From assembly GCA_902778105.1 (NCBI GenBank), contig CACYWN010000015.1:50723-114722 (forward strand): a DNA stretch of 64,000 bases. Reading direction: 5' to 3'. Position numbers and translations under genes: made by a program. This DNA is from an uncultured Bacteroidia bacterium. Lineage in GTDB: Bacteria; Bacteroidota; Bacteroidia; Bacteroidales; UBA932. Below the pieces are notes generated by a model. It did no database searches, had not been told where the DNA came from, and saw only the letters and a program-made list of their open reading frames with translations. Of this stretch, positions 1-7,933 are shown piece after piece. Position 1 is the stretch's first letter; each line of letters begins with the position of its first letter.

Positions 1-288
1 GAGCCCGTTCCGGGAGATGAGCAGGAAATCCCCGCGCCGGTTGGACACCAGTCCGCCGGCGGCGTTCACTTCCCTGAACTCCGCGCACAGCCGGCGGTAT
101 GTCCGTTCCGTGTCTTCGGAAGGGATATAGATCCGCGAAAGGGTATCCTGGACCTCGAACATCCGGACCAGGGAATGGATGTGTACGGTCTCTCCCACGT
201 GGAACTCCACCGAATTGGGGTCGGAAAGCGCCTCGTCGTCCGGGGCACAGATGACGATACAGCGTTTCTCGAAGTAAATCTTGTGCAT
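1..288 (-). CDS. NUDIX hydrolase, N-terminal part (runs off the left edge)
   Basis: This 96-residue fragment begins at the ATG on the minus strand at 288 and is cut by the window edge. Its start (MHKIYFEKRCIVICAPDD) and the following 'NSVEFHVGE' stretch resemble the N-terminal extension of a Bacteroidota NUDIX family. The last residues, 'EVNAAGGLVSNRRGDFLLISRNG', look like the first strand of a NUDIX fold, which in the family is usually followed by a W-DLPKGK segment and the Nudix box GX5EX7REUXEEXGU; both lie outside the window. NUDIX enzymes hydrolyse nucleoside diphosphates linked to another moiety, but the substrate cannot be told here. It is divergent from the SRPBCC-like gene and shares a palindromic promoter region with it. 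Confidence 0.75.
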   Translation of the reverse strand, partial: MHKIYFEKRCIVICAPDDEALSDPNSVEFHVGETVHIHSLVRMFEVQDTLSRIYIPSEDTERTYRRLCAEFREVNAAGGLVSNRRGDFLLISRNGL

Positions 289-296
289 AATATTTG

Positions 297-319
297 TATA
301 TTTGCAGACTGCAAAGTTA
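297..319. promoter_or_regulatory. Overlapping divergent promoters within a perfect palindrome
   Basis: On the + strand TATATTTG (297-304) fits the Bacteroidota -7 consensus TAnnTTTG for the gene at 327. On the - strand TAACTTTG (319 to 312) fits it for the NUDIX gene. The two TTTG ends form the arms of the perfect inverted repeat TTTGCAG-A-CTGCAAA (301-315). No convincing -33 TTTG is seen for either. The symmetry could be an operator or simply two back-to-back promoters. Confidence 0.55.
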
Positions 320-326
320 ATGTATT

Positions 327-773
327 ATGACCGAAATTGAAAGCAAGCACGGAATCGTTTCCCGCCAGCCATACGAATTGTACATGTCCTTCGTGGACAT
401 GCGGAACTTCCTCCAGATGCTGCCTGAGGACAAGAAGCAGGGGGTCGAGGCCGACTTCGACACCATCACCGCGACGGTACAGGGATTCAACATCGGCGTG
501 AAGGTCCATGAGCGGGTGCCCTATTCCCGCATCGAGCTGGTGGACTACGGTGCCCCCTTCGCCTTCCATATCGAACTGCATTTCGATCCGGCTTCCGCCG
601 ACCCGTACAAGACCGACTTCTGGATCAAGCTGGAGGCCGACCTCAACCTCATGATGAAAATGATGCTGGGCGGCAAGCTCAAGGACGCCCTGAACAAGGT
701 GGTGGACGGCCTCGTAGACGCCTCCAACGGCAAGATGCCCGAAGGCTTCGACCCTTCCAAGTTCGGCCTGTGA
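327..773 (+). CDS. SRPBCC-like conserved Bacteroidales protein
   Basis: A 148-residue soluble protein with no signal peptide or membrane segment. The pattern (ESKHGIVSRQPYELYMSFVDMRNF near the start, a middle stretch of alternating beta strands such as 'YSRIELVDYGAPFAFHIELHF', and a long C-terminal helix 'LNLMMKMMLGGKLKDALNKVVDGL') fits the SRPBCC/START-like helix-grip fold, a small hydrophobic-ligand cavity fold. I recognise it as a conserved Bacteroidales family of unknown function. Its stop TGA overlaps the ATG of the downstream RNA methyltransferase (TGATG), so the two are probably co-translated. The ligand is unknown. Confidence 0.7.
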   Translation: MTEIESKHGIVSRQPYELYMSFVDMRNFLQMLPEDKKQGVEADFDTITATVQGFNIGVKVHERVPYSRIELVDYGAPFAFHIELHFDPASADPYKTDFWIKLEADLNLMMKMMLGGKLKDALNKVVDGLVDASNGKMPEGFDPSKFGL

Positions 774-1918
774 TGCTGCCGGAGGCATTCATCCGGATGC
801 TGCCGGAGGAAATCGGCCCCGAGCGGGCACGGACGGTGCTTGATGCGCTGTCCGGCGATCCCTCCGTGTCCATCCGCCTGAATCCGTCCAAACTCACGGA
901 ATGCCCTTTTCCCGAAGCGGAACCCATTTTCTGGAGTCCCTATGGCTTCCTGCTGAAGGAGCGCCCCAACTTTACGCTGGATCCCCTGTTCCACGCCGGA
1001 TGCTACTATGTGCAGGATTCTTCCGCCATGTTCGTCGGGGCACTTTTCCGCCGGGTACTGGACCGTTTCGGTGCCGGCGTCTCCGTCCTGGACCTCTGCG
1101 CGGCCCCCGGCGGCAAGACCACCGATCTCGCCGCCTCGCTCCGTGAAAGCTTCGGCGATGGTTTCTCCCTGCTTGCCAACGAAGTGATGCACAGCCGTTT
1201 CAGCATTCTCCGCTCCAATGTCCGCACGTGGGGCGACCCCCGTGTGGGCGTGGTGTCCCGCGACCCTTCCGCCTTTTCCGGCAAGCCCGTTTTCGACATC
1301 GTCGTCGCCGACGTACCCTGCTCCGGCGAAGGGATGTTCCGGAAGGATGAAAAGGCCGTAGAGGACTGGTCTCCGGAGACGGTGGATTTCTGTGCTGCCC
1401 GCAGCCGCCGGATCCTTTCGGATGTCTGGTCTTCCCTGAAAGAAGGCGGCATCCTGATTTATTCCACCTGCACATTCAACCGGAAGGAGAATGACGGGAC
1501 CGTGGCGTGGATCGCGTCCGAACTGGGTGCGGAAATCCTCGACCTCGGTGACTTTTCCCCCGTTCTCCGCACGGAACACGGCTACGCCCTGCTGCCCGGA
1601 TTTGTACCCGGGGAAGGCCAGTATGCCGCCGTCCTCGTCAAACACGGGACATCCGAAAACATCCGGCGTGCCGATGTGTTCTCCATCTTCAAGGCAGACC
1701 TTCCCGTCTCGCCTCCCGACCCGTATCCGGCCTGGAATCTGGACAGGAAAACCGCCCTCCAGTATCTCCACGGCGATGCCATCCGCATTCCGGACGCCCC
1801 CGTCGGCCTGCTTACCCTGAGTTATCAGGGACACCCCCTCGGCCCCGGCAAGAACCTCGGCAGCCGGTGCAACAACCTCTATCCCAAAGACCGAAGAATC
1901 AGAATGGATATCCGATGA
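773..1918 (+). CDS. RsmF/NOL1-NOP2-sun family 5-methylcytosine RNA methyltransferase
   Basis: About 381 residues. It carries the SAM-binding motif I 'LDLCAAPGGKTTDLA' (about residues 105-119), motif IV 'DVPCSGEGMF' (about 180-189, with Cys183) and motif VI 'STCTF' (about 231-235, Cys233). The two cysteines are the catalytic and product-release pair of RNA m5C methyltransferases. The N-terminal part resembles the RsmF/YebU RNA-binding region ('SIRLNPSKL') and the C-terminal third resembles the small PUA-like domain of that group ('NLYPKDRRIRMDIR' at the end). The expected substrate is 16S rRNA, but the exact site is not readable from sequence. GTG at 770 is an alternative start; ATG 773 in a TGATG overlap with the upstream stop is preferred. 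The stop overlaps the next ATG. Confidence 0.85.
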   Translation: MLPEAFIRMLPEEIGPERARTVLDALSGDPSVSIRLNPSKLTECPFPEAEPIFWSPYGFLLKERPNFTLDPLFHAGCYYVQDSSAMFVGALFRRVLDRFGAGVSVLDLCAAPGGKTTDLAASLRESFGDGFSLLANEVMHSRFSILRSNVRTWGDPRVGVVSRDPSAFSGKPVFDIVVADVPCSGEGMFRKDEKAVEDWSPETVDFCAARSRRILSDVWSSLKEGGILIYSTCTFNRKENDGTVAWIASELGAEILDLGDFSPVLRTEHGYALLPGFVPGEGQYAAVLVKHGTSENIRRADVFSIFKADLPVSPPDPYPAWNLDRKTALQYLHGDAIRIPDAPVGLLTLSYQGHPLGPGKNLGSRCNNLYPKDRRIRMDIR

Positions 1919-2844
1919 AACGCATCCTCACCCTCCTTGCAGCGGTCCTGCTGCCCCTCTCCCTCCTCGCCCAGACCACTACGCAGGAGGAATACATCCG
2001 CCGTTACAACAACCTCGTTTCCCGGGTCGGCTCCGCCGGCGTGGGTGTCGAAACGCTCCTGGACAAGTGGGCTGCGGATTACCCCGACGACATCTCCCAA
2101 TGCATCGCCCGCTTCTCCTTCTGGTTCACCAAGTCCCAGACCACCAAGGTTATCCAGCTTCCGCAAGACCGCTATCTGGGCCGGGATCCCTTGCTTCCCA
2201 TGACCGATTCCCTCGGGAGGAAGAACAATTTCTTCGAGGACATCGAATATGACGACGAGTCGTTCGGGAAGGCACTCGAAGCCCTGGACCGGGCAGTCTC
2301 GCTGGCTCCGGAAAAGCTCGATGTCCGGTTCCTGCGGATCGACGCCCTCACCGCCTACGAGAAGGGAAGCCCGGACATGGCCCTCTCCGCCCTCAAGGCG
2401 CTGGTGGACGAACATTACCGGCAGCACCCCGCCTGGACCCATGAAACCGTGGAAAAGATCGACGACGAAGTCTTCAAGGCCCTCATCCAGGACTACTGCT
2501 TCACCTTCTTCCGGCTCGGGACCGACTCCTCGGCCGAAGCCTTCAAGAGCCTGTCGGAGCATATGCTCACCTACTGCAAGGACGATCCGCTGTTCCTGGA
2601 CAACATCGGCTCCTATTGGCTGGTGTGCAAAAAGGACTACAAGAAGGCCCTCAAGTACTACAACCAGGTCCTCAAGAAGCATCCCGCCGACGTAACCGCC
2701 ATCCGCAACTGCATCCTCCTCGCCCGGAACAAGAAGGATGTCAAGTTGGAGAAGAAATACCTCGCGATGATGGCGCAGTACGGCGAAACCGAGACGGACA
2801 GGGCTTCCGCTGCCGCCCGGCTGGAGGCGATGGGGAAAAAGTAA
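1915..2844 (+). CDS. Secreted tetratricopeptide-repeat protein
   Basis: A 309-residue protein starting at an ATG that overlaps the upstream methyltransferase stop (ATGA). Residues 1-19 (MKRILTLLAAVLLPLSLLAQ) are a clear Sec signal peptide, so it is periplasmic or outer-membrane facing. The rest is helical with TPR-like repeats: 'GKALEALDRAVSLAPEKLDVRFLRIDAL' in the middle and 'YKKALKYYNQVLKKHPADVTAIRNCILL' near the C-terminus. There is no catalytic motif. TPR proteins usually scaffold protein complexes; the partner is unknown. Co-transcription with rsmF-like and SRPBCC-like genes gives no obvious functional clue. Confidence 0.7.
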   Translation: MKRILTLLAAVLLPLSLLAQTTTQEEYIRRYNNLVSRVGSAGVGVETLLDKWAADYPDDISQCIARFSFWFTKSQTTKVIQLPQDRYLGRDPLLPMTDSLGRKNNFFEDIEYDDESFGKALEALDRAVSLAPEKLDVRFLRIDALTAYEKGSPDMALSALKALVDEHYRQHPAWTHETVEKIDDEVFKALIQDYCFTFFRLGTDSSAEAFKSLSEHMLTYCKDDPLFLDNIGSYWLVCKKDYKKALKYYNQVLKKHPADVTAIRNCILLARNKKDVKLEKKYLAMMAQYGETETDRASAAARLEAMGKK

Positions 2845-2872
2845 CAGATTCCCGCCCAGTAATCTGATCGTC

Positions 2873-3015
2873 ACCGATATAATTGTGCGGAACACCCCTG
2901 CTCTGCACAATTATCGGTCATTGCAACGGACAAATGTGCGAAACACCCATGTTTTACACAATTATCGATGAAAATCGATCATAAATGTGTAGAAGCGGTC
3001 GTTTTACACATTTTT
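2873..3015. repeat. Three successive imperfect inverted repeats with TGTG/CACA arms
   Basis: Three related hairpins fill this gap. Unit 1 (2873-2918) pairs ATAATTGTGC with GCACAATTAT. Unit 2 (2932-2964) pairs AAATGTGCGAAAC with GTTTTACACAATT. Unit 3 (2983-3015) pairs AAATGTGTAGAA with TTTTACACATTT and runs into a T-rich tail, so it could terminate the upstream operon. Units 1 and 2 share 'GnAACACCCnTG' in the loop. A fourth small hairpin ATCGAT-GAAA-ATCGAT lies at 2964-2979. The remaining bases of 2845-3040 show nothing else. Confidence 0.6.
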
Positions 3016-3040
3016 CTTCTAAGAGACCCAACCGTATACG

Positions 3041-4009
3041 TCATGACCGGTCAGCCTGGCCATCGGGATGGGCATGTTCGTACAGCTCCCAGCTGTTGAA
3101 CAGGTTCTGCCAGATCGCGTAGAGACCGCCGGCGACGGAAGTCACGGGGGTCAGATAATTGTATCCGAGCCAGATGAGGAAGCCGGTGTTCTTCTGGCCG
3201 AGGGACTGCCCGGCGGTGATCGCGTTGATCCGTCCCTTGCCGATCCGGCGGCCGGCGAAGAACTGCAGGAAGCAGGTGGACACCGAGACGAGGATGATCC
3301 CGATGAGGGCGCCGTCCCCGGGATAGTTCGTGAACAGGGCGTGGGAGGCGAGAACCATGGCCAGGGACAAGCCGAAGAACCAGATATAGAATGAGTTGGG
3401 TGCAAAACGCATCAGCCGGCGCTGCAGTTTGTGCGTCGTGTACCGGATGACCCAGGCCAGAAGGCCCGGAAGGACCAGGATCGGGAACACCTTCAGGGCG
3501 ATCCTGAGGACATAGGCCCAGAAACCCAGGTCGGAGGCAGGCCGGATCATCGGGATGACCATCGGGATGAGGAAGGTGGCGGCCAGGTTGGTCAGGCACA
3601 GGTAGGTCACCGTGCCGGCCAGGTCTCCGTCCAGCTTCCGGGTGATGACGCCCGCCGCGGCCGCGCAGGGGCAGATCAGGCAGATCATCGCGCATTCCAG
3701 CAGGATGCGGACCGGTCCCTCCGGCGTGAGGGCCGACAGGGCGGCGAAGAGGATGAATCCCAGCACCTGGAACAGCAGGGCCCCGAGATGCCACCGGTGC
3801 AGCCGGATGTCATGCGGGGAAATCTGTACGAACTGGAAGAACAGCAACAGGGCGATGACGAGCCGCTGCCCCTCGGACGCAACCTTGTGAAGGACGGGTC
3901 CCCAGGGCTTCAGAAGGGGGGTGAAATGGTAGAAGAGGTACAGGCCGATGCCTGTCGCGATGGCGAGCGGCAGCATCCAGTCCTTGAACAGCTGAACGGC
4001 TTTATTCAT
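3041..4009 (-). CDS. Bile acid:sodium symporter (BASS)-like membrane transporter
   Basis: A 322-residue, highly hydrophobic protein with about nine to ten predicted membrane helices and no cleavable signal. It has the SBF/BASS-like features 'CLICPCAAAAGVITRKLDGDLAGTVTY' in the first half and 'AGQSLGQKNTGFLIWLGYNYLTP' in the second half, where the family has its crossing helices. BASS members transport organic anions such as bile acids, pantoate or pyruvate with sodium; the substrate here is unknown. The ATG at 4009 overlaps the stop of the upstream YczE-like gene by 8 nt, so the two membrane proteins are translationally coupled. Confidence 0.75.
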   Translation of the reverse strand: MNKAVQLFKDWMLPLAIATGIGLYLFYHFTPLLKPWGPVLHKVASEGQRLVIALLLFFQFVQISPHDIRLHRWHLGALLFQVLGFILFAALSALTPEGPVRILLECAMICLICPCAAAAGVITRKLDGDLAGTVTYLCLTNLAATFLIPMVIPMIRPASDLGFWAYVLRIALKVFPILVLPGLLAWVIRYTTHKLQRRLMRFAPNSFYIWFFGLSLAMVLASHALFTNYPGDGALIGIILVSVSTCFLQFFAGRRIGKGRINAITAGQSLGQKNTGFLIWLGYNYLTPVTSVAGGLYAIWQNLFNSWELYEHAHPDGQADRS

Positions 4010-4670
4010 GGAGCAGGGGCTTGAACAGCCTGTCCACCAGCGGGTCCGTGAGTTTCATGCACAGGCCGGTCAGGGCGGCCAGGATGAGAGTTCCCTCGCG
4101 GATGACGATCTGGTCGCCGTGCCCCCACGGGGAACCGAAGCAGATCCACGCGAAGGCGGCGGAAAGGGCCACAAGGATGATGTCTTCCCCGATCTTGGCG
4201 TTGCTGAACTTGATGCCGGTCACCTCCGAGAAGACGTCGACCACCTTGTCGCCGGCGAGGATCCAGGCTTTGCCGATGACCTCGAGGCGGATGCCGATGG
4301 CGGTGAGGAGGACGGACATGAGAATGAGGACGATCTTCATCAGGTAGGAAGTGATTTCCACGTCGTTGAGGATCCAGATGCAGGCGTCACATAAATATCC
4401 GAAAACGAAGGCGGCAAGGAGCTGGAGGAGATAATGGATATCCAGCACTTTGCGGCGCATCGCCATCTGCAGGGCGATGAACAGCAGGTGCATTATCCAG
4501 GTGAAGGTGCCGAAGGAAATGGCGGTCCATTTCAGGTTCAGGACGGCGGGCGGGCAGGAGACCGGCGCCGTGCCCAGGTTGGATTTCAGGGAAAGCGCCA
4601 CGCCCAGCGCCACGAGGACCAGCCCCAGGGTGGCGACAAGGTAGCGGGCGACGATATTGCTTTTGGCCAT
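4002..4670 (-). CDS. YczE/YitT-type membrane protein
   Basis: About 222 residues with five to six membrane helices, matching the YczE/YyaS/YitT-like group ('GLVLVALGVALSLKSNLGTAPVSCPPAVLNL' near the N-terminus is the family's characteristic first repeat; 'GKAWILAGDKVVDVFSEVTG' follows later). The function of the family is not established. I start it at the ATG at 4670 (MAKSN). A longer reading from 4724 is possible, but a near-consensus -7 element (CATCTTTG, minus strand 4701-4694) lies between the two starts and would exclude the longer one. It is followed directly by the BASS-like gene. Confidence 0.65.
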   Translation of the reverse strand: MAKSNIVARYLVATLGLVLVALGVALSLKSNLGTAPVSCPPAVLNLKWTAISFGTFTWIMHLLFIALQMAMRRKVLDIHYLLQLLAAFVFGYLCDACIWILNDVEITSYLMKIVLILMSVLLTAIGIRLEVIGKAWILAGDKVVDVFSEVTGIKFSNAKIGEDIILVALSAAFAWICFGSPWGHGDQIVIREGTLILAALTGLCMKLTDPLVDRLFKPLLHE

Positions 4671-4713
4671 AAAAAAACTTGTCAATGCAAATACAAAGAT
4701 GCATAATAATGTG

Positions 4714-4721
4714 TAAATTTG
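4714..4721 (+). promoter_or_regulatory. -7 promoter element of the M13 peptidase gene
   Basis: TAAATTTG matches TAnnTTTG and lies 35 nt upstream of the ATG at 4757. No clear -33 TTTG at the usual spacing. Confidence 0.45.
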
Positions 4722-4756
4722 CAAACTGTGCTTTATGACAAATCAACCATAAGTAT

Positions 4757-6766
4757 ATGAAAAAGTTATCTGTTCTCATGTTTTCCATCCTCGCCCTTGC
4801 GGCGTGCAACCAGCGCGGAAAGGGAGCCCTGGACCTGACGGACCTCGACCCCTCCACCTCCCCGAAAGTGGATTTCTACCAGTATGCCACCGGCGGCTGG
4901 CAGGCCAAGAATCCCCTCAAAGACGAATTCTCCCGGTATGGCTCCTTCGACGCCATCGCGGAAACCACCCAGAAGAACCTGAACGAGCTCTTCGAGAGCA
5001 TGGCCACCCTCCAGGCGGAGCCCGGTACCGTGGACCAGAAGATCGCCGACCTGTACAGGATGGCCCTCGACTCCACCACCCGCAACGCCCTGGGTGCCGA
5101 GCCCATCAAGCCTTACATCGCTGAGATCCAGGCCGTCGGCTCCAAGGACGCTCTCGCCGACCTTCTCGGAAAGATGAACCTCTACGGAGAGGGCGGTTTC
5201 TTCGGCGCGGGTGTGGCGGCAGACCTCACCGACAGTGACATGCAGGTCCTTTACCTGGGCCAGGGCGGCCTGGGCATGGGCGACCGCGACTACTATCTCC
5301 TGGAGACCAATGCCGCCCTCAAGGCCGGCTACAAGGACTTCCTCGTGAAGGCCCTCACCCTCGCCGGTCTGGAGAATGCCGCGGAACTTGCGGAGAAGGA
5401 CATGCAGGTCGAGGATGCGATGGCTCCCATCTTCTGGAGCCGTGAGCAGAACCGCGACGTGCAGGCCGGCTACAACCCGATGTCCTCCGCGGAGATCGAC
5501 GCCCGCTGGCCCGAGCTCCGCTTCGGCCGCGTCTGCGCCGCCGCGGGCATTCCCGCCCAGGACAAGGTCATCGTCGAACAGCCTTCCTATTTCGACGGCC
5601 TGAACAAACTCTTCCAGCAGTGCGACCTCGAGACCCTCAAGGCCTACGTCCTCGCCCAGTTCGTCTCCGGTTCCTGCGGCGCCCTCTCCGATGACTTCTA
5701 CACGGCCTCCTGGGAGTTCTTCTCCCACCAGATGGCCGGTGCCCAGGAGCAGCGTCCGCGCTGGAAGCGTGCGATGAGCGTTCCGAACAGCCTCCTCGGC
5801 GAGGCCGTGGGCCAGATGTATGTCGAGCGCTATTTCCCGGCCTCTTCCAAGGAGAAGATGGTCACCCTCGTGGAGAATCTCCGCACCGCCCTGGGCCAGC
5901 ACATCGACGCCCTCGAGTGGATGAGCGACACCACCAAGGTCCGCGCCCACGAGAAACTGGCCGCCTTCACCGTGAAGATCGGTTATCCGGACAAGTGGAA
6001 GGATTACAGCACCCTGGCCATCAACCCGGAGAACACCTATTATGAGAATCTCCGCAATGCCAGCGCCTGGTATGTGCAGGACAACCTTTCCAAGCTGGGC
6101 AAGCCCACGGACAGGACCGAGTGGGGGATGACCCCGCAGACGGTGAACGCCTACTACAACCCCACCACCAACGAGATCTGCTTCCCGGCCGGTATCCTCC
6201 AGAAGCCGTTCTTCGACCCGGAGGCCGACGACGCGGTGAACTATGGCGGCATCGGCGTGGTGATCGGCCACGAGATGTCCCACGGCTTTGACGACCAGGG
6301 CTCCATGTTCGATGCGAAGGGCAATATGGTGAACTGGTGGACCGAGGCCGACAAGGCCAAGTTCGATGCGCTCGGTGACAAGCTCGCCGCCCAGTTCGAC
6401 GCGGTGGAGGTCCTTCCCGGCGTCCACGCCAACGGCCGTTTCACCCTGGGTGAGAACATCGGTGACCACGGCGGTCTCTCCATCGCTTACTCCGCCCTGG
6501 AGAACGCCCTGGGCGGCAGGATGGACAAGCCCGTCATCGACGGATTCACGCCCCAGCAGCGTTTCTACCTGTCCTACGGAAACATCTGGGCCCAGAACAT
6601 CCGCGACGAGGAGAAGGCCCGTCTGACGAACATGGATCCGCACTCGCTGGCCGTGAACCGCGTCAACGTGTCCGTCCGCAACTTCCAGACCTTCTTCGAC
6701 GCCTTCGACATCCACGAGGGTGATCCGATGTTCCGTCCGGAAGTGGAGCGCGTCCACATCTGGTAA
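4757..6766 (+). CDS. M13 (neprilysin/PepO-like) zinc metallopeptidase lipoprotein
   Basis: 669 residues. The N-terminus MKKLSVLMFSILALAAC is a lipoprotein signal with lipobox LAAC (Cys16/17 region), so the enzyme is anchored in a membrane facing the periplasm. The N-terminal M13 domain begins with 'KVDFYQYATGGW'. The catalytic C-terminal domain has the zinc motif HEMSH (residues 505-509), the third ligand motif GENIGDHGG (Glu566, Asp570) and the substrate-binding 'NAYYNP' stretch. The C-terminus ends '...RVHIW', as M13 enzymes end in a conserved W. The expected role is periplasmic oligopeptide degradation. The downstream permease gene starts 2 nt after the stop. Confidence 0.93.
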   Translation: MKKLSVLMFSILALAACNQRGKGALDLTDLDPSTSPKVDFYQYATGGWQAKNPLKDEFSRYGSFDAIAETTQKNLNELFESMATLQAEPGTVDQKIADLYRMALDSTTRNALGAEPIKPYIAEIQAVGSKDALADLLGKMNLYGEGGFFGAGVAADLTDSDMQVLYLGQGGLGMGDRDYYLLETNAALKAGYKDFLVKALTLAGLENAAELAEKDMQVEDAMAPIFWSREQNRDVQAGYNPMSSAEIDARWPELRFGRVCAAAGIPAQDKVIVEQPSYFDGLNKLFQQCDLETLKAYVLAQFVSGSCGALSDDFYTASWEFFSHQMAGAQEQRPRWKRAMSVPNSLLGEAVGQMYVERYFPASSKEKMVTLVENLRTALGQHIDALEWMSDTTKVRAHEKLAAFTVKIGYPDKWKDYSTLAINPENTYYENLRNASAWYVQDNLSKLGKPTDRTEWGMTPQTVNAYYNPTTNEICFPAGILQKPFFDPEADDAVNYGGIGVVIGHEMSHGFDDQGSMFDAKGNMVNWWTEADKAKFDALGDKLAAQFDAVEVLPGVHANGRFTLGENIGDHGGLSIAYSALENALGGRMDKPVIDGFTPQQRFYLSYGNIWAQNIRDEEKARLTNMDPHSLAVNRVNVSVRNFQTFFDAFDIHEGDPMFRPEVERVHIW

Positions 6767-6768
6767 GG

Positions 6769-7929
6769 ATGTCTCCGGACCGCTTCATAGCGCGGAAACT
6801 CAAGTTTCAGGGGAAACTCGCGGCGGTGTCCATCGCCGTGAGTTTCCTCATTATTATCGTGGCCGTCGCCGTCTCGTCGGGATTCCGCCATTCCGTTCGG
6901 GACGGGGTGTCCACGCTGACCGGAGATGTGCGGATCGCCCGTTCCACCGCCTTTGCGTCGGAGGGCGATTCCATCCCCGTCCATCTGCCGTCCGAGGAGG
7001 CCATCCTGGCCCTTGCGGGCGTGCAGGCCATCCGTCCGGTCGCCGTCCGGGCGGGTATCGTCCGCAGCGGCGATGTCATCCACGGCGTGCTGGTGAAGGG
7101 GCTCCCGGACCGTCCCGATTCCAGCCTTTGCGTCTCCATCCCCACCCGCCTGGCCGCCATCACGGGCCTGAAGGAAGGGGATGACATGACCACCTATTTC
7201 ATAGGGGAAAGGGTCCGGGTGCGCAAGTTCCACGTGACGGAGGTCCATCGGGACATGCTGGAACTGGATGACAACCTGGTGGTGTATGCGAACCTCCAGG
7301 ACATCCAGCGCCTGAACGGTTGGGGGTCCGGCGGGGCTTCCGCCCTGGAGGTCACCGTGTCCCCGGGATACCGTTCCAACCTGGCCGTGAACGATCTGAC
7401 CGACGCGATCGGCATGCGGCTCCTCCTGAGCGGAGACCAGACGGAAGAGGAACTGGTCGCCACTTCCTCCGTCCGTTCCTACCCCCAGATCTTCGACTGG
7501 CTGGACCTGCTGGATTTCAATGTCCTCGTCATCCTGGTCCTGATGATCGTCGTGGCGGGGTTCAACATGATCTCAGGCCTGTTGATCGTCCTGTTCCGCA
7601 ACATTGCGACGATCGGCACCCTCAAGACGCTGGGCATGTCCGACCGGGCCATCGGCAAGGTGTTCCTGCGCGTGGCCGGCGGCGTTGTCTTGAAAGGAAT
7701 GCTTGCGGGGAATGTGCTGGGGCTTCTGTTCTGCATCATCCAGCGCACCACCCATTTTCTGAAGCTGGATCCGGCCAACTATTTCGTCTCTTTCGTGCCG
7801 GTCCACATCGACCTGCCCTGGATCCTGGCGGCCGACCTCGTGGCCTTCGTGGCCATCATGCTGCTCCTGCTCCTTCCCACGATGTTCATCGCGCGGGTGG
7901 ACCCGGCCGTTTCGGTCCGGGCGGAATGA
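6769..7929 (+). CDS. FtsX/LolC-LolE-type ABC transporter permease
   Basis: 386 residues. It has one membrane helix near the N-terminus (about 18-42, preceded by the LolC/E-like 'FIARKLKF'), a large periplasmic domain (about 43-240), and three membrane helices in the C-terminal FtsX domain ('FNVLVILVLMIVVAGFNMISGLLIVLF', 'VAGGVVLKGMLAGNVLGLLF', 'WILAADLVAFVAIMLLLLLP'). This 1+3 arrangement is that of LolC/LolE, the permeases that release outer-membrane lipoproteins from the inner membrane. 'ATIGTLKTLGMSDRAIGKVF' is the cytoplasmic coupling segment. The ATPase partner is not next to it. It directly follows the M13 lipoprotein gene, so they are likely one operon. Confidence 0.85.
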   Translation: MSPDRFIARKLKFQGKLAAVSIAVSFLIIIVAVAVSSGFRHSVRDGVSTLTGDVRIARSTAFASEGDSIPVHLPSEEAILALAGVQAIRPVAVRAGIVRSGDVIHGVLVKGLPDRPDSSLCVSIPTRLAAITGLKEGDDMTTYFIGERVRVRKFHVTEVHRDMLELDDNLVVYANLQDIQRLNGWGSGGASALEVTVSPGYRSNLAVNDLTDAIGMRLLLSGDQTEEELVATSSVRSYPQIFDWLDLLDFNVLVILVLMIVVAGFNMISGLLIVLFRNIATIGTLKTLGMSDRAIGKVFLRVAGGVVLKGMLAGNVLGLLFCIIQRTTHFLKLDPANYFVSFVPVHIDLPWILAADLVAFVAIMLLLLLPTMFIARVDPAVSVRAE

Positions 7930-7933
7930 CGGA

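Noticed and set aside
4766-6757. Long open frame antisense to the M13 peptidase gene
   Set aside because: High-GC codon use in the real gene leaves the opposite frame open. It has no domain, no promoter and low-complexity composition. The same holds for the long frames antisense to ppdK (25072-27801), the A2M genes (32927-35545, 40874-42916) and folC.
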